Shown here one piece after another: positions 1 through 11,067 of a stretch of 64,000 nucleotides of DNA. The position numbers and the translations under genes are program-made. The notes beneath the pieces were generated by a model. That model was not told the DNA's origin. It saw nothing but the letters and a program-made list of their open reading frames with translations, and ran no database searches. Within the stretch, counting starts at the first letter, position 1; every line of letters starts with the position of its first letter. The DNA is from Watersipora subatra (taxonomy: Eukaryota > Bryozoa > Gymnolaemata > Cheilostomatida > Watersiporidae), in assembly GCF_963576615.1 (NCBI RefSeq), contig NC_088711.1, forward strand, positions 23,468,182 through 23,532,181, read 5' to 3'.

Positions 1-912
1 ACTTTCCAAAGTTTATCCTTCTGCTTGTTTTCGTCACTGACTGTAAGATTGTTGACCACATGCAGCTTGGTGAGCAAGTCACGAAATCTATTTCTGCCTA
101 TAGCGGTGCTGACAGGAGGGTAGCTGGTTTCAATCTCCCAGTATTGTCTGACTGATGACATTCTAACTAAACCCATGTGAAAATACACCCCAAAAATCTT
201 TTCAATTTCCTTGTGGTCAGTTTGAACGGAAGTTCCAGTTTTCTGAACACTATAAATGTTGGTCTGCTGTACAATATTGTCAATCATTTCTGTAGAAATG
301 AACCGCCTAAAATATTCCAATGGGGTGTGAGTCGCTCCATCTACTGGTGGTTCAGGTTTTGGACCAGTGAAATCCAATGCAGATGGTGTGAAATTAGCCT
401 TGAGCCACCGATATTCTCTCCTCTGCCCCCGAACTGCATTCCCATTTGTTGGTTCCTCTTCTTCTTCATCTTCTGATTCATTATCAGACTCCTTGCAAAA
501 AAATGTCAACGTCAGCTTCCATGTATCAGTAAAATTTTGTTACCCGAGTATCATAGGCTATTGCAAATGTCTATAAATGTATTTACATGGGCATATGCTT
601 ATTATGGATGTATACACTATATTATACTGTAGTATATGTACATAAATTAGTATGTACGCTGTATAAGGACAGTTGCAGATATGTGGATATATGTGGAGGC
701 CGATATAACTTATATTGTACATGTATGTACATTAGTGAATATATGAATAATTTGTTATAAAATGCATATACCTGTTGTAGTTGCAAGTTAGTTTTTTGTT
801 GGGTAGCATCAAAATCATCATCGTCATCACTTTCTAGTCCTTCATAGTCACTGCTATTTCCATCTATCTCATCTAATACATTGTCCACAGTCATCCTGCG
901 ATGTTGAGCCAT
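1..912 (-). CDS. piggyBac-type transposase (PGBD-like), N-terminal part, two exons, cut by the window edge
   Basis: Cut-and-paste transposase of the piggyBac/PGBD family (DDE_Tnp_1_7). Exon 1 is 772-912 (47 codons from the ATG at 912), ending in an acidic DDDDDFD stretch. The donor GT is at 770-771 and the acceptor AG at 492-493. Exon 2 is 491-1 and open throughout. After an acidic EDEEEEE run, exon 2 shows the family's N-terminal catalytic-domain motifs: PLEYFRRFI, then TNIYS, the FGVYFHMGLVRM segment, RQYW, and the GRNRFRDLLTKLHVVNN block. The intron joins in phase 0. The catalytic aspartates and the C-terminal cysteine-rich domain would lie off the left edge. No stop or frameshift is seen, so it may be a recently active copy or a domesticated gene. 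The adjacent TTAA-type terminus favours the former. Confidence 0.88.
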
Positions 913-1612
913 AATTTTATAGTATACCTACATAACAAAATAAAGAGATACAGGTATTATAAATAGTTATACTAATAAGATATTATTGTATAACTATATA
1001 TTTCTAAAGCCAGACCATACTTTCTTATAAATGTTCAATGTGATTTTATTTATGTTATAATTATTATTCGAAACTTTATTACAAATTTCCCTTTATGAAA
1101 ATGCAAATTGTAATATTATTATTATATATGAAATCTCAATGTCTGTATCATGATATACCTAATATTTTATACATGATTGAAAAATGTAGCTTCCTCATTG
1201 TTACAAAGCATCTGATATTTATCACTATGACCATATTCTTTGTTGTGCACAAGTCCCAATGTTGCGCTGGCGCAACACATAGTTTGACACACACAAAAAA
1301 AGATGTTATAGACTAAATTTATGCAACATAAATAGTTTATACAGTTAAACTACCTCTGCACTTGAGTCTAATGTAAAAAAATTCTAAAGTTCTTACCTGA
1401 GAAGAAGCAAGGACAGCTAAGCTAAAATGGCAACTTTTCCCTCTTTTTGATATAGTCACATGGGCAACTTTGAAACACCCTCCTAGGTCACATGATTGAT
1501 GTAACCAACAAAAATCCTTGGAATCCTTGTAGAAAACATGCATTAGAATAAGAAAAATCCAGTTTTAATGCCACAGCAATATTAACTTGGTACTAAATTG
1601 CCTACAAAGTTT

Positions 1613-1650
1613 GTGTTGCGTATACGCAACACAGGGCCTAACAGGGTTAA
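1613..1650. repeat. piggyBac-like terminal repeat with perfect palindrome and TTAA
   Basis: GTGTTGCGTATACGCAACAC at 1613-1632 equals its own reverse complement. It is followed by AGGGCCTAACAGGG and TTAA. The related motif TGTTGCGC-TG-GCGCAACA at 1260-1277 is probably a subterminal transposase-binding repeat (inference). Confidence 0.75.
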
Positions 1651-2183
1651 ATGTTATTTTGGAGCAAGTTGTTTAGCCCTAGCTGCCACTAGTATGTAGT
1701 TAGACAAAGGTATTGAAATTTAGTCTAACCTTTGTGTTATAAAATTGGTATTAAAAGGCTATTGACTGCGCAGGTGGGAGTACTACGATGACAAGTATCT
1801 CAAGAAGGTATTACTCAGAGAAAAACCTGTCACGAAAGAACACAGCATCATGCGCACTCACTCAAAGCTTTCTCTTAAGGATGCCATGCATACAATGCAC
1901 TCTGGTTTCAGTTCAAACAATTTGCAGACAAGCAATGGCCAGTCACTTCTACGGCTTATTTCCAACTGGTCGGTCAGCTCTTTCCAAGACCAGTAAGTTG
2001 TAAGCTCGGAGTTGGTGTCTTGCTGATAATATTGTTGGTTGGAATTGCTGCAGGACCAGTGTAACAGTTGTATTTCAGTAAACTAGGTTAGCAAGGAGAT
2101 GTTCGCTATTGCATTTGCAACAAAGGTCTCTTTTTCACAAAAAATACCTGGCAGTTAGTTAGATAACACGAACCTTGATAATA
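1651..2183. other. non-coding spacer, nothing recognised
   Basis: Short open stretches only (for example 1788-2003), without family resemblance or splice logic. The stretch may be intronic for the exchanger gene whose last exons start at 6258. Confidence 0.4.
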
Positions 2184-3072
2184 CCGTAAAACCTCTATTT
2201 GAGCGCCACTGTCATGCCACTATATTTCTCAACCCTTTCTTTATAGTGGTGTTCTATTAAAGGTGACATCCTAATAGAGGGCGACGTTTTTTCTCGACTA
2301 GTTGGTCAGAATTTTGGGAAAATAAATTTAACTCTTTTAATGGCGAAGCGATGCTAATGTTGCCTATATTTTGCGCTCTCCTCCGGGTGGAGCGACATTA
2401 ATTCTGTCGACCACGGCATTTCGCATACTGATTTTTCATATACGTCGAAGTATTAGACCGAGTTAAACCAGGAACTACTTTGCGTAAAACATAGGTGGAT
2501 ACAGTAATTCCTTATTGTGGTGGTGTTGCTTTTAAAAGTTTTAAGAAAAACTCAACAAGCTTTGGGCATTAAAACCGGACTTTGATACACCGTAACAATG
2601 GCTGCTATTACGTCGTACGGTGTTCCTGAAGAGTATTCTCATCATTTATTAAACATTTTATAGTCTTTGTCAGATTGTAAACTACATTATGGACAAATCT
2701 GAAGACAATGGATCGGATTTAGACCTTAGGGACTTTGTATCGGAGTGTAGTTCTGATGATTGTGACGATCAATCTTCGCAGGCACGCCATCACTAAAACC
2801 TTGGTAACCACTGCAGCACAGCAGCAACAAAGTAATTAATCGTTATTGATGTAATCGAGTCATTACTAGTACCATTTTTTGGACAATTTTCTACTGATCA
2901 CTTTTTATTATGGGTTTGTGAAGATCAAGCATAATAAATGTCAGAGTGCAAGTCTGATAGAGGTGGCATTCAAATAAAGGATGACGCTGTATTTCCCAAC
3001 TCTTTTCCTATATTGGTGTTCTATTAGAGGTGGCGTTCAAATTAAGATGGCACTCAAATAGAGGTTTTACGG
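2184..3072. mobile_element. non-autonomous TA-target element, 'CCGTAAAACC' family, copy A
   Basis: The ends are inverted repeats: CCGTAAAACCTCTATTTGAG at the left and, on the other strand, CCGTAAAACCTCTATTTGAG at the right. A TA dinucleotide lies on each side (2182-2183 and 3073-3074), as expected for the Tc1/mariner/pogo superfamily. Subterminal copies of the 'GCCACC...ATTTGA' motif repeat inside both ends. A 35-codon reading frame at 2689-2796, rich in Ser and Asp, may be a remnant of the parent's coding region. Related copies are at about 17470-17779, 30597-33648 and 59410-60864. Confidence 0.75.
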
Positions 3073-3074
3073 TA

Positions 3075-6000
3075 TATTAGAAAAATCCCTTAACAATAGT
3101 TAAGTTATAGGTAAGTTCAATAAAGTGTAGTTATTAAAATGATATATTGCCACTGTATCAATATTTTTTTTCTGCCAATGCTTCAGTACCGTGCTTTTAG
3201 CAACAAAACTTGTGGTTTACATAACGTAGACACCCTGTAATCGTAGCTATTAGTGAATAAGAAGAATGCCTCACAGTAAATGCCTCACAGTAAATGCCAG
3301 GTACACGGCTGAATTTGGTGTTGTTTGTTGTAAGCTAAAAATAATTTCAAGACAGTTATTCCTCTTCTCCATTCCAAAATTTACTTTGTATGTACAAACT
3401 GTCGCATTCTGCAGAAATATTCCTATAAAGATATTATGTGGTGAATTTAATTTATTCCCCTGTCCAAAACCTATGGTAAAACAAATTCATTAAATAAAAC
3501 TACAAGAAAGACTAAATTACATGTAACAAACCAAATTAAAAATAGAAAAGTTTTATTACTTTACCTCGGAGACATGTGTAAGAAAGTGTAGGCTTGGCAA
3601 GGCTGAGTTAATGAGGCAGAGGTGGTGATCGATACGCATGACTTAGCATACTCTAGACTGTGTGAAGGGTAGACTAGACTAGCTTATAAATTACTTACTG
3701 TTTTACACATCTTTGTTTTAATTTTTGCCAGCCTTGATACTGGGCCCATTCCTGTGACGCTGCCAATGTCATATATTGGACATATGTCTATGTCATAGCC
3801 TAATATTTGCTGGAATTTCATGTAAAATTGGCATGCTCAGGCAATCGTATATAGACAATTTCTTGTATTCACATCTGCTTGAAGTATATTTTTTAAGCTC
3901 ACTAGGAAGCTGAGCGTCTTTCTCTAGATGAAGTATGAGCTAACTCATAAAGGCCTACTTAGGTTTGTTACTGTGGAGTCACCGTATCAAGTTATTTTGC
4001 TAAAGTTACCTGACAAGTCACGAAGGTCAATCAATCTTGATCACAACTCCCAAAACTATTGGTTTGAAATAAAAAAATGTTTATCTTATGTTGACATACC
4101 TATTCGCTGCAGTCGTCAGCATGAACTAGTATGTTGTGATCATATAGGAGAATAATACTAACTCTCAAGTTTCATGTATATGATATAAACATATACTACC
4201 AGAGGATTTCTAAAAGTTGGTTTTCTCAGACAAAAACTATGAAAACTGATTCTTAGTTTGACATAAGCGATTGAAATATAATTTAAACTCCAAGTTCAAC
4301 CCTAGTAAATGTAAATACCCATGTAAATATGTAAACCCGTGTAAATAAATGGAATTCTGTAGAAAAATGACATTTGTTGAAGGTTACATTAGAATAAAAA
4401 ATCAAACACAGGGAAGCCACTACGTGTGTATATTCATAGGTCAGGGGCTTCAGTGGAATTCGTGGACACCCTCAAAGACATTGTTTCTTATTCGTTAGTG
4501 CAGACAACTCCATTTTCACATGTTGTCAAATATTCCCAAAAACCTACAACTTATTATTGAAATTAAAAAAGCAGATAACAATATTCAAATACTACTCTCT
4601 CAAAGCAAACTTGTGATGACCACTTCATGAAATACATTGAAGCCACATTTACACCAGTGTGTGAGTATTGTTGATGTTTTTGTGGCTAAACGCTCAGCAG
4701 TTGCGCATGCCTAGCGTAAATATTGCGAACGAACGGCTAGTTTGCACAGACGTTTAGCATCAGCACTGTTAAATTAATTGCTTGCAGATTAGCCACTAGG
4801 TAAGGGGGGTTGATATCGGTCCGGCTCTGCTTCTGTTAAGTTGCTACGAGGGTGAAGGCCAGTCAGTATATACCGTAGTTAATCAAGTGGCCGAGCTATG
4901 GAGTACTATGAGTCATCAAAATATGAAGAAGAGATGCTGTTAGAGTATAAGATTTTATATATACTATTTTTTAAACAACTCCTTTTTAAAAATGGTTTTA
5001 TCGATGTCGTCATTCATATTGAATATAAGGAACATTAGGACTAAAATATACATACATGTATGCTACAACCGTTGAGACAAGGAGCAGAAAAAACTTGAAC
5101 TGAATTTACTGGAGTCATCATTTTCGCCATGTGTGCTTTAATTGGCATAAAAGTTATGTTTAGACGCTCAAAATGAGACGCTTTCATTTCTTGCATCCGA
5201 AGTCACGACCGCTACTCGTCCTGACAATGTAAAGAGTTTCACTAGTCACACCGATGTTTTACAATGCTCATGTTCTCGTAGCGCCCAAGTCTCGAATTAT
5301 AGGCTTTTTCATGTTAGCGTAAACGTAGCTGAAATCCTCTTGTAAAACCAAACTGTTAAACAACAGGATATTTGTACAATTGTGTATATGGAGGTGCTTC
5401 ATATACCAAGCTATCTAACCATTTGCATACTTACAGGGATGATGAGTTTACTCCCCGTTCACGGTTAGTATAATAGCTCGCAAGACCCTGTCAGAGAATA
5501 AAGCGAATAAAGGAACTACTTTATTCTTTGACATTCTTTGTCCATTTGCTTGCAGTTGGATTGCTTGAATTAGAATGTGTGTTTTTGAACCATTGTTAAT
5601 CACCAAACGGTTGTTGTCTTTCCCAATCCTCGTGAATCTGCTATTCCAGTTCTAGGACTTCTACTCGCTCCCATGACACGTATAACATCTGTATGTGAGT
5701 CGCGTAACAACCAACGGCTTGTATTAACCAACTGATCAAGACATTTAATAGTTTGTGTATCAAAATAAGGGCAGTCCTCAGTGTGATTAAAAACTTAACT
5801 AGCAGCTTGTTCACTGGAGCCAAGGCTTTCAAACTCACCAGCTTGCTACAAAAAGTATGTCGCTGTTACAGCAACTCGAGTTGTTTTTGTATTTGTTCCC
5901 ATTATTCAGTGCAGTTGCACTCGCTATCCACTATACGAACTGTTTCATCAATTTATTAAGATTTTTTCTATTTTTATGCGTTTTGACGAAGTGTCTCAAA

Positions 6001-6257
6001 AGGATTTGAGGTACTCTGCACTTCCATATCAAGGTTATGAGTATATATTTAACATGGTCAGAGTTGCTTACTAATTTTCTAGATGTCTTTTTGGCAATAG
6101 AATTTGTGAAAGACTTGGTTTTTATGCGCTTTGTTCATATAAAAACATGTTTGGACAAAGTCCTTGCTTGAACACTCCAGCATAGTGCATGCGCTAGGTC
6201 ACATTATTGTGTAGTCCTATGTTCAGATAAATTATATAATCAGATTTCTAATTGCAG
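3075..6257. other. non-coding stretch upstream of the recognised exchanger exons
   Basis: I looked for upstream exons of the exchanger gene here and found none. Open frames at 3266-3493, 3928-4155 and 5753-5959 have no family resemblance or usable splice context. A weak inverted-repeat element may span about 4639-5335. The rest is plain AT-rich sequence. Confidence 0.4.
4639..5335. mobile_element. possible MITE with weak terminal inverted repeats
   Basis: AGCCACATTTACACCAGTG near 4641 and the reverse complement of the 5310-5331 region (AGCTACGTTTACGCTAAC) agree at roughly two thirds of positions. No clear target duplication was found, so this is tentative. Confidence 0.3.
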
Positions 6258-9200
6258 CATGAGCAGCCATGCAGGAAGCGATGGGGAGCTGCAGCATAAT
6301 GACACAGTCGTTGACATGCAAGCTCTTGACGCCCACTTTAGTAAAAAGATAGCCGATGACACAAAGACTCATCATATGCTTGAAGAAAACCTGATTGTTC
6401 CAAGAAGCAAGGTACACGTAGTAGTAGCACCGGCTGTATTAGTCCTTTACTGACTACCCTTGCGCTCCACAGAAATGTTCATTATAGGAAAGCGGTATGC
6501 AGAGCTGCTACAGGGTTTGCTGTGACATTTACAACTTATTGGCTTAGAATAAATATAAACTTGCATGATATAACGCTATTTTTACAACCTGAGAAGACAA
6601 TTCCTCCCAACTGTCATGCTTAGCAGGTGGGAATGAAACAGCATCAACGCCACACAATACAGGAAGAGGAGGCTGATGCCTCTCACCACAGCGCCTACTT
6701 CCACCACAATGCCAAGCTACACCTCAGGCACATGATTAGTAAGCATCAGCACCATCTGCAGGAGAGGAAAAAGCAGAGGGCACAGGCAAAGATGGATAAG
6801 AATAAAGGGATACCAAAGAATGTCAGTTTTGCAAATATTATGACGGAGCCCGAAGTGCAAGGTTGGTCGAATGTTGTTGTTTGCTATAACCAATAACACT
6901 AGTTGTACAAAAAATGATGAAATCAGGCAGGAGTCATGCTTACTGTGGTCTTCACAGTGAACATTGAATGTTTTGTTGTTGGCCACACGCAGTATTATCT
7001 GTCAAAGAATTTGTTTCTATTTTAGTATTAATGCCTCTGCTAATGAAATACATAATGTAGTGTGTTTGCCCTTATTAAACAGTTGACTTGAAGTTGTCTA
7101 AATCATCGCTAGAATAAAAGTGCAATTTAAATGTTGACTTGCAACAAAATTCACATTACCGTTATTTGATATGAAAAGATTCACCATGTCTTACTCTGTT
7201 GTGTAGTAGGTGCCAAATATGTGGAAAGGTGATTACAAACTCTTAAAAGCTCAAAAATGAACAGAAAATCGCAGCCACACGAGACCGCCGTAGTTTGGAT
7301 TCTCTTTCCAAAACGGCTCAAATGTGATGTAGTTGTGAAAGATGGTTTCTGTTTACACTTTCATGCAACCTTATTCGTCGAAATATTTTCACAAATATAC
7401 TTCACGCATTCAATAAAACTATGTCTATTGTTCTTACACGTCTGTTTTATCGTCATCGTAATGCTGTCACTTTTAGCAGTGATATTTTATAACTTACCGT
7501 AAAAATTCGTTTAATTTTTCAGCCTTAGCTTGAAAGAGTACATATCATTGTCTGATAATCATGACGAGCCTGTTGGTCATTTGTGATAATCGAAAAGTGC
7601 TCCAGAATTTATTTGCGAAGTATTGAGTCACATGATTAGATTACGACTTGCCGATTAGACCAAACCGAAACAAAACGGTAAAGTAGCGAGCATCTATATT
7701 TAATACGGGGTCTTCGGTAAAACCCGAAGTGTTTGTCATAAACAAGTGCTACGATAAGTTTTAGATTGAGCTTTTTATTGGCCTTTCAATTCACGTGAGA
7801 ACATTACGTGACAAGACAATAACCAAATTTCATGGCTACGTCATCAAAATAAAGAGATTCCAATCTACAGCGGCTTTTCGTTTTTAAGCTTTTAAGAGCT
7901 TGTAATCACATTTCCACGTATTTGGCACCTACAACACAACAGAGTAAGACATGGTGAATCTTTTGATACCAAATAACTGTAATGTGAATTTTATTGCAAG
8001 TTAACCTTTAATAACACATACATGTATACTAGATGCAAGTCAACCTTTAACACAAAAATGTGTCCATATACAATGCACTCTCAGGATACAATTTTAATCT
8101 GTTCCAGGGTTGGCATCGTATCGTGAAAAAATCGTATGGAGGGGTATAGAAACCACAGTAATTATATAATGCAAACATCCCTGGTAAAAAATCATCAAAA
8201 TTTTACACAAGTATTGTATATATATTAAAAATTAGTAATAAAATAGTATGTTAATCTTAGTAACTATAGTTACCTACAGTAACTTTGTTGTATGTATTGG
8301 TTATGATCAGCATTAAAATGTAACATTGCAATGTGCTGTACCTGATGTTATTACCTCCAAGACAGACGTACATATAGGAGAAACTTTCAATTCACTTTAA
8401 TTAAGTTTAGCTTACTAAACACACACTTAAAGCTAAGTTTTAGCATCCATTTTTAACTATTTTACTGAATTTCAACTTTTTATCACTAAAATTTTATCAC
8501 TTATTAGTTTCTGGCTTCGTTGTCACCATAACTTTTAGCCGACCTGATTAAAACCTTTTTCAACCTAATTAGGCAAGAAAAAAATCGAACGATTCTGTTT
8601 TCGTAATGAAGTGGACTTTTGTTAGCAGATTGACAAGAGGTTGTTTGACCATTTGTTCTGTTTAAAGGGATCGCAACTCCAACTTTGCTACTGGTTTTGA
8701 AGGAAAAACATTACTGTTTTGCACTCAAGAATTGCTGAATTGAGAGAAATCTCTTTCAGGCTTTGTGAAAATGTTTTCAGCGAACAGCCTTTCGGCCTCT
8801 TTGTCATTTTGACTTACGTAATAAGCACCCTGACTGCCAAATTTGAGCTCGAGCAAAAATTTTGTTAAATTTATATGGTGAGGTGAAAAAGTCATGTTTC
8901 ACTTAAGGTAAAAAATCGTATAGCAGGGTAGTCGTAATCCGAGTGTGCACTGTATTAAGCATATGTTTTCCTCTAAAGCAGACAGTATCAGCCCTTATCT
9001 GTATTAGGGTTTCTATTTTAAAAGTTTTACATGAGTTTCTTCTTACGTTAATCTAAGCAACATTTATATACCATTTATATTATATACCATCATCTATTTA
9101 ATGTTTGTTAAAATAGTCATACTCTAAAATCTATCTGAAGGCATTCTAACCGTATTTTATTCCTATTAACATTATTCTAATACCGAACAAGTTGTAAAAT

Positions 9201-10375
9201 ACAATTGTTACACTCAATATTTACCAACTACAAATTTATAAAAGATTAATTGGGCATTAGTTTAGAGTATGTCTTCTTTCTCTTCGTAGTGTCTCTCTGT
9301 CTATCATTACCTACATACAGAAGGTGGCTCATTGGTAGACCTCAACTGCTCAATTATAAATTCAGTTTCCACAGTTGCTGTCTGCATGATCATTCAAGCG
9401 TTGTCTCATACAGTTTTCAGTTACTGCTCTAAAAATAGTCATTTGGGAATTAATTACTCATACTTCTTGCTGGAAGCTGATATGCAAATGACTGATGCCT
9501 TCTTTGTTGGAAACAGCTTGTTTGAAGAAAACTTCTAGAGTTATGCATATCGATGCGCTTGAAGTGTGTTTATTATTTTAGCCAACTATCAGTGCGACAA
9601 TGGAGAAGACTCCGATGAAGGAGGTATTGAGTTTACTGTGAGGTCTGGAAGCAATGGAGACGTCGGGGATGGAAAAGAACATATTGCTCCTGTGGCGCTA
9701 GAGTGCCAGTTACCATGGAAACGCTCTGCGAGCTCGCAAGACGCTGGCCCTGTAACATCATTGGCCACTCATCAGTTGCCAAATGACAACAAGCCAGAAT
9801 TGGCACAACTGCCTTCATGGGCGGACAACCTCGATTATAATCACATACCTGTGGTTTCACCTCGACCTGCATCAGAGATTCAAACACATAATGGCCGTCT
9901 CAATGCTTCAAACAATAATTCTAACTCGAGCATAAACTGCAGTGGGTTATCAGGAGCTATGGAGACAGCCAATCCTGTTCCAACCATTACTATAGACGGC
10001 CCCAAGAGTAGTGCTAATAACTTAGTTGTGGTTGCTGATCCGTCCACTTCTCTCAATGGTGGAGCCGTCCCACCTTCTACCAACCAGACGGCATTTTCCC
10101 TAGCTAGTGATTCACAAGAAAGTGACAGCACCGGCAGTTCAGGCTATCAACCGCCCTCATCTGAGTCAGAAGATGATGCAGAGGTAGAGATTAAACCATT
10201 TGGTAAAGTGCCCATGTCATCACGAAGCAGTGCAGCAAGGCTGGCTCGTAAGTCCACTCCTCCCATTACTACTGTGAATGAGCACAATTCCGAACTGAAT
10301 GGGAATGCTGTCAAATTTACCCTGAGTGATGGTGACGACTCGGATGATGGGAGCTCAATGTCCACAAATACCTAG
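6258..10375 (+). CDS. putative SLC9A (NHE2/NHE3-type) Na+/H+ exchanger, last three coding exons of the cytoplasmic tail
   Basis: Three consecutive exons join in frame: 6258-6411 (acceptor AG 6256-6257), 6627-6861 and 9582-10375 (stop TAG). The first begins in phase 2, so earlier exons must exist; they are not visible in the window. The protein is hydrophilic and lacks membrane segments. It fits the regulatory tail of plasma-membrane Na+/H+ exchangers. A basic amphipathic block in exon 2 has the order QHQRHTIQEEE, then FHHNAKLHLRHM, then ERKKQRAQAK, like the NHE3 tail 'SRHELTPTEDE...TMRKRL...RERAQKRR'. The last exon opens with NYQCDNGEDSDEGGIEF, close to NHE3's 'PPNYDEEMSGGIEF'. Downstream come LPWKR, AQLPSWAD and TITIDGP, also reminiscent of NHE tails. 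The end is an acidic Ser-rich stretch finishing ...SSMSTNT, with no hydrophobic C-terminal residue for a classical PDZ ligand. Family assignment rests on recalled motif similarity and the transporter domain is not seen. Confidence 0.55.
7080..8052. mobile_element. inverted-repeat element with long arms in the exchanger intron
   Basis: About 120 bases at each end are near-perfect inverted copies (core arms 7133-7250 and 7888-8002, sharing for example the inverted GGTGCCAAATA segment). The similarity continues at lower identity further inward. Each end carries two copies of a TTAAA...GTTGACTTG motif (about 7077 and 7128 at the left, about 8000 and 8040 at the right). No coding capacity is visible. 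Confidence 0.65.
8071..8952. mobile_element. non-autonomous pogo/Tigger-like element
   Basis: The left end CAATGCACTCTCAGGATAC and the right end (reverse strand) CAGTGCACACTCGGATTAC are inverted repeats, each flanked by TA. Inner copies of AAAAATCGTAT lie near both ends. No transposase frame is seen. Confidence 0.65.
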
Positions 10376-10766
10376 TACACGTATTTTTCTAGCCAATAAT
10401 GCTCTCCAGCAATAGATGTTCAGCCCTTGGTCTAATCGTCAAGGTTTTTCCTGCCTGTTAAAATCTCTTTATGTACATAAATTTATAATTTTACAGCCCA
10501 AAGAATGGTACAATAGCCTTAATACCATACCAAAATGCTGTTATTTGGCTACAGTTAATAGTGATGCTATTTTTGTTGTTACTTTAGCAGTTGCTGCATT
10601 ACTTTTAGCAAAACCAAAGTGTGCTTTGTTTTTACAAAGACCATTGAAGAATTGGTTTGATCCAAGAACAAGTCTTACTATATTTGAACATTTTATAATA
10701 ATATATGATTCATGAATGCATAATTTTAACTGTAATCGATGCTATGTAATTATTTTTGCAATGAAA

Positions 10767-10772
10767 AATAAA
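10767..10772 (+). terminator. poly(A) signal AATAAA of the exchanger-like gene
   Basis: AATAAA lies 392 bases after the stop codon at 10373-10375, on the correct strand. The SS18-like gene approaches from the other side, so the two genes are convergent. Confidence 0.6.
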
Positions 10773-11067
10773 ATTTATAGACATCCTTGGGTTGGTCTCA
10801 TAAAAACACCATTTTCAACAGAGCATGCGCAAGGTTGGTATTAATATAGCAGTAATGGGAAAATCTCAAGGATCAGATCTGATTCTAAGGATAATAAATA
10901 CTTCCAATAATATTTATAAGAAATTTTCCTGTTTATAAAATAGACTGAAGACTACAAAACAGCAGTATAAATGTTACGAATGTAAATTACCTACAGGAAC
11001 TAGTGAGCAGGCAAGGACAAGAATTCACAGTTCGGCCATAAATCAGGCCACTTGGTCCATTAACATT

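Larger units (their letters stand above)
1..1650 (-). mobile_element. piggyBac-like DNA transposon, right-hand (transposase 5') end
   Basis: The element runs off the left edge. Its right end is defined by a TTAA at 1647-1650. Read on the minus strand this is followed directly by CCCTGTTAGGCCCTG and then a perfect 20-base palindrome at 1613-1632. A TTAA target and a CCC-type terminus are piggyBac hallmarks. A second, imperfect copy of the palindrome lies inside at 1260-1277. The transposase reads away from this end, leaving about 700 bases of non-coding leader (913-1612) in which I see no gene. The other terminus is outside the window, so completeness cannot be judged. Confidence 0.85.
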
